Part shown: positions 51,905-59,852 of the stretch, piece after piece
Numbering within the stretch: position 1 is the stretch's first letter
How the letters are laid out: the number at the start of each line of letters is the position of its first letter
Assembly (NCBI GenBank): GCA_900542275.1
Contig: UQMW01000004.1
Coordinates: 1-64,000 of the forward strand
Source: an uncultured Collinsella sp.
Lineage (GTDB): Bacteria > Actinomycetota > Coriobacteriia > Coriobacteriales > Coriobacteriaceae
DNA length: 64,000 bases
Reading direction: 5' to 3'
Position numbers and translations under genes: made by a program
The notes under the pieces: model-generated
The model's database searches: none
The model's input: the letters and a program-made list of their open reading frames with translations, nothing else
Told to the model about the DNA's origin: nothing

Positions 51905-53758
51905 ATGATGATTAATAGCGTAGAGGACCCAACGGTTGCCAATATTCTGTCGACCGATATGCTAAAAATCTATGACATTCCTCGTTACCAGCGCGAATAC
52001 ACTTGGAATCAGCGCGACTGGGCGAATCTCTATGACGATATCACCCAAAACGACGCCGGCTACTTCCTGGGCTCGTTTATTGTCGTGAACGGGACTGTGA
52101 ATTCCAAGATGGATACCATTCACTATGAAGTTATCGATGGCCAGCAACGTCTGACGACGCTCAGCCTTTTCCTTGCTGCTCTCTATGCTCGCATCATGGA
52201 ACATAAGGATTCTATCGATGACGACATGATGTTGGACGATATCCGACCCCTGCGCAATCGTCTGATCTTGAAATCTGACAAGTCAATGACACGCGTTATT
52301 CCTCAGGTCCAGAATCATAACCTTGAGGATTACCGCTGGATCTTGAAGGAACATATCGGTCTAGATGCGGTTATGCAAAAGCCGAAGTTCCTTGGTCTGA
52401 GAAAGATGTCTAAGGCATTCAACTATTTTTACGATCGACTGGGTGAGGATGTTGGGAGCAGAAACGGAATCGAGTGCGTTCGCCGCCTGCTTGATATCTG
52501 CAGGTTGGTGTGTTCGGCGGTCGTGGTTCAGATTACCGTCGATAGCCATGCTGATGCCTACACCTTGTTCGCGTCCCTTAACAACCGCGGTGTTCCCTTG
52601 AGCGCCGTCGACCTTATCAAGAACATGCTTCTCGGCAAGGTTGCCGGGGTGGATGACGGGCAGCTCGACTATTACTTTGAGCGCTGGCAGGAAGTACTCC
52701 ACAATCTCGGCGATGACTACAAGACGCAGGAGCGCTTCTTCCGTCAGAACTACGACGCCTTCCGCCGGGAGGTGAACAAGCCATTTATCGGCGAATCTGG
52801 TTCCCAGCTTCCCCTCGGTTCCGTTGCCACGAGGTCCAACCTTCTGAAAATCTACGAGAAGCGGATGGAAGCCGATGACGGCGCCCTTAAGGTGTTGGAC
52901 GAGCTGACCGAGAATTCCGCACTCTACTCGAAGATAATTGGGCTCGATCAAGAGAGCCCGGATTCCGAGCTTTCGCATCAGCTTTTGGAGCTTTCGAGAG
53001 CGCAGGGCGTCGCATCTTACCTGATGCTGCTGTTCCTTTTCAAGAAGCAGAACCAGTTGGAGCTAAAAGATGAAACCCTCGCGCTTCTTGTTAAGCTTCT
53101 CGTCTGCTTCTTTGTTCGACGCAACCTCACCGATACGCCTCCCACACGTGACCTTGAGAGACTCTTCATCAGTATTTGCGAGAGCGTCGAAAGCGAGGGT
53201 CTCAAGGGCATTGCAGCCGCGGAGTACATCAAGAAGCGCCTCGTCGACGTGTCTGCCAGCGACGCTTCCTTCAGAGAACGTCTTGAGGGGCCGATTTACG
53301 ACGTCAATCCCGATATGACGCGCTACATCCTTACCGTGATCGCATCTCCGAGCGTTACGAAAGAGATGAAGCCACTTTGGGAGCGATACGCCTCCGGAAA
53401 CTACGTCTGGACAATCGAGCACATCTTCCCTCAGGGCAAGAACATTCCAGATGAATGGGTGAAGATGGTTGCGGACGGCGACATGTCTAAGGCGACTGAG
53501 GTGCAGGAGAAACAGGTCCACACGCTTGGTAATCTAACCATCACCGGGTATAACTCAAAGCTGAGCAACATGCCCTTTGTGACCAAGCGAGACCGCAAGG
53601 ATGTTTACGGGGCGAATGTCGGATACCGCAACGGGTTGAACCTGAACGACGAGTTGATAAACACGGATACCTGGACTAGCGAGCAGATTCAGGAGCGCAC
53701 AGACAGGCTCGTTGGACTCACTTTGAAGGCTTTTGACTTTGACGAGATTGAGTTCTAG
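51905..53758 (+). CDS. DUF262-DUF1524 protein (GmrSD-like)
   Basis: Predicted 617-aa protein. N-terminal DUF262 (ParB-like NTPase) motifs: IPRYQREYTW (25-34) and VIDGQQRLTTL with DGQQR at 78-82. The middle is helical. The C-terminal DUF1524 HNH-type nuclease part has WTIEHIFPQGKN (around 502-513) and HTLGNLTITGYNSKLSN. This is the single-chain arrangement of GmrSD-type modification-dependent restriction enzymes, which cut glucosylated phage DNA; other members act in BREX or phosphorothioate defence. ATG 51905 and 51908 are both possible (GAAAGGACCC upstream). It has more AGA/CGT-type codons than the housekeeping genes. Confidence 0.88.
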   Translation: MMINSVEDPTVANILSTDMLKIYDIPRYQREYTWNQRDWANLYDDITQNDAGYFLGSFIVVNGTVNSKMDTIHYEVIDGQQRLTTLSLFLAALYARIMEHKDSIDDDMMLDDIRPLRNRLILKSDKSMTRVIPQVQNHNLEDYRWILKEHIGLDAVMQKPKFLGLRKMSKAFNYFYDRLGEDVGSRNGIECVRRLLDICRLVCSAVVVQITVDSHADAYTLFASLNNRGVPLSAVDLIKNMLLGKVAGVDDGQLDYYFERWQEVLHNLGDDYKTQERFFRQNYDAFRREVNKPFIGESGSQLPLGSVATRSNLLKIYEKRMEADDGALKVLDELTENSALYSKIIGLDQESPDSELSHQLLELSRAQGVASYLMLLFLFKKQNQLELKDETLALLVKLLVCFFVRRNLTDTPPTRDLERLFISICESVESEGLKGIAAAEYIKKRLVDVSASDASFRERLEGPIYDVNPDMTRYILTVIASPSVTKEMKPLWERYASGNYVWTIEHIFPQGKNIPDEWVKMVADGDMSKATEVQEKQVHTLGNLTITGYNSKLSNMPFVTKRDRKDVYGANVGYRNGLNLNDELINTDTWTSEQIQERTDRLVGLTLKAFDFDEIEF

Positions 53759-53843
53759 TGACCGCCAATCAATATCTTGGGGAAATTCAGCCCAAACGAT
53801 TTAATCTTGATTTGTAGCATCTAGACCGGTATTTCTCTTCAAG

Positions 53844-54021
53844 CTGTTACAGATTGAGATGTTAAGACGGGATGGCCGATAACATCTCGATCTGTAACAC
53901 GAAGAGGCTGAAAACCGTTCTAGCTGTTACGGATTGAGACGTTAAGACGGGTTGAGCGGGAAACATCTCGATCTGTAACAGATAGGGGAGGAATAACCCT
54001 CTTACTGTTACAGGTCGAGAC
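53844..54021. repeat. Palindromic repeats, family B (CTGTTACAGATTGAGA), three units
   Basis: Unit 1 (53844-53899) and unit 2 (53924-53981) each pair CTGTTACAGATTGAGATGTT-like left arms with AACATCTCGATCTGTAACA right arms. A half unit, CTGTTACAGGTCGAGAC, follows at 54005-54021. More units lie at 60505-60650. Confidence 0.85.
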
Positions 54022-54051
54022 ATAGGCCGGGGCGAGGCTGGTCATCGTCAT

Positions 54052-54204
54052 CGAGCGTGGATTGTCGGACACACGAGCGTGGAAAATCTTCCGCCTAATG
54101 AATGAGCGTGGATAATCTGCCACTTTGTCCTTGGGGGTACGCCAAAAGTGGGAGATTATCCACGCTCGATTTCAAACGGGAGAAAATCCACGCTCGGTCG
54201 AGCC
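54052..54204. repeat. Palindromic repeats, family A, cluster
   Basis: Successive GAGCGTGGATTGTC, GAGCGTGGAAAATCTTCC and GAGCGTGGATAATCT on the plus strand, followed by GGGAGATTATCCACGCTCG and GGGAGAAAATCCACGCTCGG in the opposite sense. The same units occur at 35944-36038. Confidence 0.8.
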
Positions 54205-54410
54205 AGGGAAGCCCAACCACGACTTATATATAGGTACTAATGAGCCGTTATCGAAGTTCGCTCCTGCCGTCGTACTCCACCGTGCCAAAGCGTTCCCTCG
54301 GGAAATGTCACCAGCGCAGCCAAATCTACCGTCCTTCATATCCAAACTCAATAAAACCGCAGGTCACGGCTATATAGATACGCCCGGAACCGTGTATCTA
54401 GAGGTTTTCG

Positions 54411-54440
54411 TTGACAGCCCCCAAGGTTGCATCGTATTAT
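54411..54440 (+). promoter_or_regulatory. Promoter of the tRNA-Tyr-Thr-Met cluster
   Basis: Consensus TTGACA (54411-54416), 18-bp spacer, TATTAT (54435-54440), 63 nt before tRNA-Tyr. The preceding GAGGTTTTC is shared with the rpmG promoter. Confidence 0.8.
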
Positions 54441-54502
54441 CTTTTTCGTTCGCGGGGGCGGCGGTCCAAAAGACCAAAGGACCTGCGGATACTTGAACGA
54501 TT

Positions 54503-54584
54503 GGGAGTTTGCCCGAGTGGTTAATGGGGACGGGCTGTAAACCCGTTGGCTCTGCCTACATAGGTTCGAATCCTATAGCTCCCA
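54503..54584 (+). tRNA. tRNA-Tyr(GTA)
   Basis: Class II tRNA with long variable arm. The acceptor GGGAGTT pairs with AGCTCCC (one G-U); anticodon loop CTGTAAA (GTA). CCA is not encoded (CCC follows). Confidence 0.96.
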
Positions 54585-54594
54585 CCCGTCAAGT

Positions 54595-54670
54595 GCCTGT
54601 ATAGCTCAGTCGGTAGAGCACTTCGTTGGTAACGAAGAGGTCACCAGTTCAAGTCTGGTTGCAGGCTCCA
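54595..54670 (+). tRNA. tRNA-Thr(GGT)
   Basis: 76 nt with CCA. The acceptor GCCTGTA pairs with TGCAGGC; anticodon loop TTGGTAA (GGT). Confidence 0.97.
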
Positions 54671-54673
54671 TCC

Positions 54674-54750
54674 GGCGGTGTAGCTCAGTTGGTTAGAGCA
54701 CACGGTTCATACCCGTGGCGTCACTGGTTCGAATCCAGTCACCGCTACCA
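54674..54750 (+). tRNA. tRNA-Met(CAT), elongator
   Basis: 77 nt with CCA. Acceptor GGCGGTG/CACCGCT, anticodon loop TTCATAC (CAT). It lacks the GGG/CCC anticodon stem of initiator tRNA. Confidence 0.95.
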
Positions 54751-54761
54751 TAGGTAACACG

Positions 54762-54792
54762 GTGGCTTCTCAATAGTATGTTGAGAGGCCAC
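54762..54792 (+). terminator. Hairpin between tRNA-Met and tuf
   Basis: GTGGCTTCTCAA pairs with TTGAGAGGCCAC. No T-run follows, so it may be a partial terminator or an RNase processing stem. Confidence 0.45.
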
Positions 54793-54846
54793 TATGGTAT
54801 AAAGGCAAAGTCCCGTCCGGGGACGACCTGTTAAGAGGAGGGCTTT

Positions 54847-56037
54847 ATGGCCAAAGAGAAGTTTGAGCGCACTAAGCCGCATGTTAACATCGGCACCATT
54901 GGTCACGTCGACCACGGCAAGACCACGCTGACCGCTGCCATCACCAAGGTTCTCTCCGAGACCGAGGGCTGCAAGGCTGACTTCACTGCGTTCGAGAACA
55001 TCGACAAGGCTCCCGAGGAGCGCGAGCGCGGCATTACGATCTCCGTCTCCCACGTCGAGTACGAGACTGCTGCCCGTCACTACGCTCACGTTGACTGCCC
55101 GGGCCACGCTGACTACGTCAAGAACATGATCTCCGGTGCTGCTCAGATGGACGGCGCTATCCTGGTCATCGCTGCTACCGACGGCCCCATGGCTCAGACC
55201 CGCGAGCACATTCTGCTCGCCCGTCAGGTCGGCGTTCCCTACATCGTCGTCTTCCTGAACAAGTGCGACATGGTCGACGATGACGAGCTCATCGACCTCG
55301 TCGAGATGGAGACCCGTGAGCTCCTCTCCGAGTACGATTTCCCCGGCGACGACATCCCCGTCATCCGTGGTTCCGCTCTGGGCGCTCTCGAGGGCGACGC
55401 CAAGTGGATGGACGCTATCCGCGAGCTCATGAACGCCGTCGACGAGTACATCCCGACGCCTGCTCGTAACAACGACCTCCCGTTCCTGATGGCCGTTGAG
55501 GACGTTATGACCATCTCCGGCCGTGGTACCGTTGCTACCGGTCGTGTCGAGCGCGGTGAGCTCAAGCTCAACGAGCCCGTCGAGATCGTCGGCATCAAGG
55601 ATACCCAGAACACCGTCGTTACCGGTATCGAGATGTTCCGTAAGTCCATGGACTTCTGCGAGGCTGGCGACAACGTCGGTCTGCTGCTCCGCGGCATCAA
55701 GCGCGAGGACATCGAGCGCGGCCAGGTTCTCTGCAAGCCCGGTTCGGTTACCCCGCACACCAAGTTCACCGGTGAGATCTACGTTCTGACCAAGGAGGAG
55801 GGCGGCCGTCACACCCCGTTCTTCGATGGTTATCGTCCTCAGTTCTACTTCCGTACCACCGACGTTACCGGTACGGTCAAGCTCCCCGAGGGCACCGAGA
55901 TGGCTATGCCTGGTGACCACATCACCATCGAGGGCGACCTCATCCACCCGATCGCCATGGAGGAGGGCCTGCGCTTCGCTATCCGCGAGGGTGGCCACAC
56001 CGTCGGTTCGGGCATCGTCTCCACGATCATTGAGTAA
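54847..56037 (+). CDS. tuf: Elongation factor Tu
   Basis: 396-aa GTPase delivering aminoacyl-tRNA to the ribosome. G1 GHVDHGKT, G3 DCPGHADYVKNM, G4 NKCDMVD, then domains 2 and 3 ending HTVGSGIVSTIIE. AAGAGGAGGG precedes the ATG. Codon bias is extreme, as expected. It follows three tRNA genes, an arrangement also known from tufB loci. Confidence 0.98.
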   Translation: MAKEKFERTKPHVNIGTIGHVDHGKTTLTAAITKVLSETEGCKADFTAFENIDKAPEERERGITISVSHVEYETAARHYAHVDCPGHADYVKNMISGAAQMDGAILVIAATDGPMAQTREHILLARQVGVPYIVVFLNKCDMVDDDELIDLVEMETRELLSEYDFPGDDIPVIRGSALGALEGDAKWMDAIRELMNAVDEYIPTPARNNDLPFLMAVEDVMTISGRGTVATGRVERGELKLNEPVEIVGIKDTQNTVVTGIEMFRKSMDFCEAGDNVGLLLRGIKREDIERGQVLCKPGSVTPHTKFTGEIYVLTKEEGGRHTPFFDGYRPQFYFRTTDVTGTVKLPEGTEMAMPGDHITIEGDLIHPIAMEEGLRFAIREGGHTVGSGIVSTIIE

Positions 56038-56064
56038 ATTAGCTCTTTGATATAGCTGACTTAG

Positions 56065-56100
56065 AGAACCCGGCACTTATATGGGTGCCGGGTTCTTTTC
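56065..56100 (+). terminator. Terminator of tuf
   Basis: AGAACCCGGCAC and GTGCCGGGTTCT followed by TTTC. Confidence 0.92.
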
Positions 56101-56241
56101 TGCAATGGATATTCAGCCGTTGCTGGTGTCGAGAGGATCGATAATGGTCCTGGATGCACCGTCGATTAGATCTCGATGGCTTCATTGATGTGTTCCAAAT
56201 ATGAATGGATCCGCCGAGAACCAATTGACTCGAGGTTTTCA

Positions 56242-56271
56242 TTGACAGCACTTACGTGGAGCTGATAAAGT
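56242..56271 (+). promoter_or_regulatory. Promoter of rpmG-tRNA-Trp-secE-nusG
   Basis: TTGACA (56242-56247) with TAAAGT at 56266-56271 (18 bp) or GATAAA (16 bp). The block GAGGTTTTCATTGACAGC matches the tRNA-cluster promoter. Confidence 0.6.
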
Positions 56272-56316
56272 AACAACTCGTGCCCGTACGGGGCGGAAAT
56301 GAAAGGTTCAGGATAC

Positions 56317-56466
56317 ATGCGTACTCTAGTTACTCTTGCGTGCACTGAGTGCAAGCGCCGCAACTATACGACCACCAAGAACAAGTCGACCATGCCTGAT
56401 CGTATGGAGATCAAGAAGTATTGCCCCTGGTGCCGTCACCACACGCTGCACAAAGAGACTCGCTAG
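56317..56466 (+). CDS. rpmG: Ribosomal protein bL33
   Basis: 49-aa large-subunit protein, too short for many ORF cut-offs. MRTLVTLACTECKRRNYTTT, then KNKSTMPDRMEIKKYCPWCR; four cysteines (9, 12, 36, 39) form the zinc-binding version of L33. AAAGG lies 12 nt upstream of the ATG. Position before tRNA-Trp and secE-nusG is typical. Confidence 0.95.
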   Translation: MRTLVTLACTECKRRNYTTTKNKSTMPDRMEIKKYCPWCRHHTLHKETR

Positions 56467-56479
56467 TCTCTAGTCACAT

Positions 56480-56555
56480 ACGCCAGTAGTTCAATTGGTA
56501 GAGCATCGGTCTCCAAAACCGAGTGTTGAGGGTTCGAGTCCTTCCTGGCGTGCCA
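56480..56555 (+). tRNA. tRNA-Trp(CCA)
   Basis: 76 nt with CCA. The acceptor ACGCCAG pairs with CTGGCGT; anticodon loop CTCCAAA (CCA). Confidence 0.97.
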
Positions 56556-56564
56556 GTCATTATT

Positions 56565-56597
56565 CCGTAAGCTCCCAATTGGGGGCTTACGGTTTAC
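56565..56597 (+). terminator. Hairpin between tRNA-Trp and secE
   Basis: CCGTAAGCTCCC-AAT-TGGGGGCTTACGG followed by TTTAC. Possibly a leaky terminator, since secE has no clear promoter of its own. Confidence 0.6.
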
Positions 56598-56631
56598 TCA
56601 TGTATAAGCGCATTGCGCGGAGGTAACCCAA

Positions 56632-56970
56632 ATGGCCAACAAGAAGAACAAGAAGAAGGCTCAGCAGCCGGCACCTGCCAACAACGCTGCCGCCAACTCC
56701 AAGGTTGAGGCCAAGAAGGCCGTTGCCAAGAAGAACGAGAAGGCTGCGAAGTCCAAGAAGAACGAGAAGCCTGGTTTCTTCGCCCGCACCAAGAAGTATT
56801 TCGCTTCGGTGAAGTCCGAGATGAAGCGTGTCACGTGGCCCGATAAGAAGGAGCTTGTGAACTACTCGGTCGTCGTTTGCGCTTCTCTGATCGTCGTCGG
56901 CGTCGTCATCGCTCTGCTCGATGCTGGCTTTGGCGAGGCTCTTGCTCTGTTCTCTGGATTGAGGGGCTAA
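56632..56970 (+). CDS. secE: Preprotein translocase subunit SecE
   Basis: 112-aa membrane subunit of SecYEG. A Lys/Ala-rich cytoplasmic extension of about 50 residues comes first, then the amphipathic hinge (FFARTKKYFASVKSEMKRVTWPDKKEL) and a single helix (VVVCASLIVVGVVIALL). GGAGGT precedes the ATG. nusG follows after 3 nt. Confidence 0.95.
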   Translation: MANKKNKKKAQQPAPANNAAANSKVEAKKAVAKKNEKAAKSKKNEKPGFFARTKKYFASVKSEMKRVTWPDKKELVNYSVVVCASLIVVGVVIALLDAGFGEALALFSGLRG

Positions 56971-56973
56971 ACC

Positions 56974-57510
56974 ATGTCTAAGCGTTGGTACGTCGTTCAC
57001 ACTTACTCTGGATACGAGAACCGCGTTAAGTCCGATCTCGAGCATCGCATCGAGACCATGGGCATGCAGGACCGTATCTTTGATATCGAGATTCCTATGG
57101 AGCGCGTCACCGAGATCAAAGAGGGTGGCAAGCGCGAGACCAAGGATTCCAAGATCTTCCCGGGTTATGTCCTGGTCCGCATGGAGATGGATGACGATGC
57201 TTGGACGTGTGTTCGCAACACGCCCGGCGTCACCGGTTTCCTAGGCGGCAACGGCAAACCTGCTCCGCTTTCCCGTGACGAGTACAACAAGATGACTCGT
57301 CGTCCCGGTAAGGGCGATTCGCCCAAGCGTACGTCGGTTGATATTGAGGTCGGTACGTCCGTCCGCGTCACCGATGGCCCGCTTACCGACTTTGATGGCA
57401 AGGTCTCCGAGGTTAACACCGAGGCCGGCAAGCTCAAGGTCACGCTGATGATCTTTGGCCGCGAGACGCCGGTCGAGCTAGACTTTAACCAGGTCGCTGT
57501 CATCGTTTAA
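56974..57510 (+). CDS. nusG: Transcription termination/antitermination factor NusG
   Basis: 178-aa factor linking RNA polymerase to Rho or ribosome. NGN domain starts KRWYVVHTYSGYENRVKSDL and contains KIFPGYVLVRMEM, with TPGVTGFLG. The C-terminal KOW has GTSVRVTDGPLTDFDGKV. Normal length and order. Confidence 0.97.
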   Translation: MSKRWYVVHTYSGYENRVKSDLEHRIETMGMQDRIFDIEIPMERVTEIKEGGKRETKDSKIFPGYVLVRMEMDDDAWTCVRNTPGVTGFLGGNGKPAPLSRDEYNKMTRRPGKGDSPKRTSVDIEVGTSVRVTDGPLTDFDGKVSEVNTEAGKLKVTLMIFGRETPVELDFNQVAVIV

Positions 57511-57630
57511 GTTTTCGTCCGTTCGCGCGAGCGTGCTTCTTCTGTGACTGCTCATCTCAGGAGTGCTTCTAACACGTGCGTGCTTACGATATAGCAAGTA
57601 CTTCACACTCGTGATTCGAAAGGAATGACC

Positions 57631-58059
57631 ATGGCTGAGAAGAAGGTTGCCAACGTCATTAAGCTCCAGATTCCTGCTGGTGCAGCTAACCCCGCTCCTC
57701 CCGTCGGCCCCGCCCTGGGCGCTGCTGGCGTGAACATCATGCAGTTCTGCCAGGCCTTTAACGCCGAGACGCAGGACAAGAAGGGCGACATCATCCCCGT
57801 TGAGATTTCTGTCTACGAGGATAAGTCCTTCTCCTTCATCACCAAGACCCCGCCGGCGGCTCACCTCATCAAGAAGGAGCTGAACCTCAAGTCTGGTTCC
57901 GCTAAGCCCCAGGCCGACAAGGTTGGTCAGCTCTCCCAGGAGCAGCTCACCAAGATCGCCGAGATCAAGATGCCGGACCTCAATGCCAACGACATTGACG
58001 CCGCCAAGAAGATCATCGCCGGTACCGCCCGCTCCATGGGCGTCACCATCGCTGAGTAG
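57631..58059 (+). CDS. rplK: Ribosomal protein uL11
   Basis: 142-aa protein of the GTPase centre. IKLQIPAGAANPAPPVGPALGAAGVNIMQFC is the hallmark N terminus; the C-terminal domain binds 23S rRNA (IKMPDLNANDIDAAKKIIAGTARSMG). The ATG at 57631 is preferred because AAAGGA ends at 57624, which would touch the earlier ATG at 57625. Confidence 0.97.
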   Translation: MAEKKVANVIKLQIPAGAANPAPPVGPALGAAGVNIMQFCQAFNAETQDKKGDIIPVEISVYEDKSFSFITKTPPAAHLIKKELNLKSGSAKPQADKVGQLSQEQLTKIAEIKMPDLNANDIDAAKKIIAGTARSMGVTIAE

Positions 58060-58176
58060 CGATTTCTTTAGGTAATGACGGGTGCTCCGACCGGGGCGCC
58101 CGTTATATGTGTGCAATAGGGCACACGATACGATGTGGGAGGGCTCACGCCCGTTTAACCACAGGAGGTAATGCAC

Positions 58177-58884
58177 ATGGCTAAGCATGGTAAGAGCTAT
58201 AACGCCGCTGCCGAGAAGATCGATCGCGCCACGCTCTACACCCCCCTTCAGGCTGCCAAGCTCATTAAGGAGCTCGACACCGCCAAGTTCGACGAGACCG
58301 TCGAGGCCCACTTCCGTCTGGGCATCGATACTCGTAAGGCTGACCAGAACATCCGTGGTTCCATCTCCCTGCCCCACGGCACCGGCAAGACCGTTCGTGT
58401 TGCCGTCTTCGCCGAGGGCGAGAAGGCCCGCGAGGCTGAGGCTGCCGGCGCCGACATCATCGGTTCCGACGAGCTTGTCGCCCAGATTCAGAAGGGCGAG
58501 ATCAACTTCGACGCCGCTATCGCTACGCCGAACATGATGGCCAAGGTTGGCCGCATCGGTAAGATCCTTGGTCCCCGTGGCCTCATGCCGAACCCCAAGC
58601 TCGGCACCGTGACCATGGACGTCGCCAAGATGGTCTCCGAGCTCAAGGCTGGCCGCGTTGAGTACCGCGCCGACCGCTACGGCATCTGCCACGTGCCCCT
58701 GGGCAAGAAGTCCTTCACCGAGCAGCAGCTCGTCGAGAACTACGCTGCCCTGTACACCGAGATCCTGCGCGTCAAGCCCTCTTCTGCTAAGGGCAAGTAC
58801 GTCAAGTCCATCTCCGTGTCTTCCACCATGGGCCCTGGCGTCAAGGTCGATCCCGCTATCCAGCGCGACTTCCTGGCTGAGTAA
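58177..58884 (+). CDS. rplA: Ribosomal protein uL1
   Basis: 235-aa L1-stalk protein. HGKSYNAAAEKIDRATLYT, FDETVEAHFRLGIDTRKADQ, GRIGKILGPRGLMPNPKLGT and KSISVSSTMGPGVKVD are characteristic. AGGAGGTAA lies before the ATG at 58177. rplJ and rplL, often next, are not here; a strong terminator ends the operon. Confidence 0.97.
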   Translation: MAKHGKSYNAAAEKIDRATLYTPLQAAKLIKELDTAKFDETVEAHFRLGIDTRKADQNIRGSISLPHGTGKTVRVAVFAEGEKAREAEAAGADIIGSDELVAQIQKGEINFDAAIATPNMMAKVGRIGKILGPRGLMPNPKLGTVTMDVAKMVSELKAGRVEYRADRYGICHVPLGKKSFTEQQLVENYAALYTEILRVKPSSAKGKYVKSISVSSTMGPGVKVDPAIQRDFLAE

Positions 58885-58920
58885 CTAACAGTTACTGCCT
58901 GAGCAAAGCAAGCATTGCTA

Positions 58921-58966
58921 AAGAGACCCGGTTCTGCCTCGTGCAGGACCGGGTCTCTTGCTTTTG
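58921..58966 (+). terminator. Terminator of the secE-rplA operon
   Basis: AAGAGACCCGGTTCTGC pairs with GCAGGACCGGGTCTCTT; GCTTTTG follows. Confidence 0.92.
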
Positions 58967-58974
58967 AGTCAACG

Positions 58975-59014
58975 AAACCACCACGAAGGGGACAGGCACC
59001 CTTGTGGTGGTTTT
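58975..59014. repeat. Palindromic repeat, family C (AAACCACCAC...GTGGTGGTTTT)
   Basis: AAACCACCAC and GTGGTGGTTTT flank a core with GGGGACAGGCACC. Related copies at 60660-60722 and 62676-62738. Confidence 0.8.
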
Positions 59015-59016
59015 AC

Positions 59017-59045
59017 TTGTGTTGTACTTTAGCGCGATGTAGTAC
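59017..59045 (+). promoter_or_regulatory. Promoter of the leu leader
   Basis: TTGTGT (59017-59022) and TAGTAC (59040-59045), 17 bp apart, 26 nt before the leader peptide. Confidence 0.5.
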
Positions 59046-59070
59046 TACCCGAGGCCGAAGGGAGCCCAAC

Positions 59071-59130
59071 ATGTTTAAGAACACGCAACAGCTCCTAGGC
59101 CTAGCGCTACTAGATTGGATAGCGCGCTAG
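59071..59130 (+). CDS. leuL: Leucine-operon leader peptide
   Basis: 19-codon open frame MFKNTQQLLGLALLDWIAR with five leucines in a window of eight residues. Four of the five are CTA, a rare codon in this GC-rich genome. GAAGGGAG lies before the ATG. A terminator hairpin follows 35 nt later, and the leuA remnant after that. The features match attenuation leader peptides, where ribosome stalling at scarce Leu codons lets transcription continue. By homology of arrangement it is the leu leader; it should still be functional although the genes behind it are broken. Confidence 0.75.
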   Translation: MFKNTQQLLGLALLDWIAR

Positions 59131-59164
59131 GGTTGTAATCTCGCTATAACGATTTGTTGTACCC

Positions 59165-59218
59165 GGGTGCGCTATCGTCTGCCGCTTTCAGGCGTGATGA
59201 GCGACACGGGTATTTTTC
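59165..59218 (+). terminator. Attenuator terminator of the leu operon
   Basis: Stem between GGTGCGCTATCGTCTGCC and GGCGTGATGAGCGACAC with an outer ACCC/GGGT pair, followed by ATTTTTCT. The competing stem pairs GATAGCGC (59118-59125), at the end of the leader peptide frame, with GCGCTATC (59169-59176) in the 5' arm of the terminator. Confidence 0.75.
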
Positions 59219-59281
59219 TATCTCTAGGCCTTCTCTCTCCTGAAAGCCATCTGTCATAAAACGGTCAATCAGGAGGAACAT

Positions 59282-59852
59282 ATAAGCCGCAAAATCACAA
59301 TCTTTGACGCCACCCTGTGCGACGGTGAGCAGTCGCCGGGCGCCAGCATGAATACCGAGGAAAAGCTCTTCATCGCCCGCCAGCTGGTGCGCATGAACGT
59401 GGACGTTATCGAGGCGGGCTTTCCCATCTCGAGTCCTGGTGACTTTCGCTCCGTACAGGAGATTGGCAAGATTGCGGGCGACCGATGCACGGTATGCGGC
59501 CTGACGCGCGCTGTCGACAGGGATATCGAAGTGGCTGCAGAGGCGCTCAAAACGGCCCAGAGGCCCCGTATCCATACAGGGCTGGGTGTGAGCACCAGTC
59601 ACCTGCGCGACAAGCTCCATATGACTGAGGAAAGGGCAATTGAGTGAGCGATCCATGCCGTCAAACATGCTCGCAAGTTCGTTGACGATGTTGAGTTTTA
59701 TGCCGAGGATGCCGGCCGCTCCGATCAGGAGTTTCTGGTGCGCATTATCGAGGCGGCCGTAAAGGCCGGTGCCACGGTCGTGAACATCCCCGATACGATG
59801 GGCTACAACATGCCGTGGGACTTTGGCGCCCGCATCCGTGACCTGCGCGGGC
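59282..59852 (+). pseudogene. leuA: 2-isopropylmalate synthase, 5' fragment
   Basis: The expected start is ATA (59282-59284) preceded by AGGAGGAACAT, so the start codon has been lost (ATG to ATA). The frame then reads SRKITIFDATLCDGEQSPGA, matching LeuA with its metal-binding Asp. At 59645-59647 an in-frame TGA interrupts it. The same frame continues AIHAVKHARKFVDDVEFYAE and VNIPDTMGYNMPWDFGARIR before the similarity ends at about 59850. Only about 190 of the usual 500 or more codons remain. First enzyme of leucine synthesis; certainly inactive here. Confidence 0.9.

Larger units (their letters stand above)
53759..54502. other. Repeat-rich region before the tRNA/tuf cluster
   Basis: No gene recognised; a 123-codon frame at 54125-54496 overlaps repeats and a promoter and is not supported. 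Holds family B repeats (53844-54021), family A repeats (54052-54204) and the tRNA promoter at 54411. Confidence 0.75.

Noticed and set aside
54125..54496. 123-codon plus-strand frame before the tRNA cluster
   Set aside because: Starts in family A repeats and contains the tRNA promoter; composition is not that of a gene here.
51443..54750. Integrated element using tRNA-Thr as attachment site
   Set aside because: No integrase and no direct repeat of the tRNA 3' end was found downstream.
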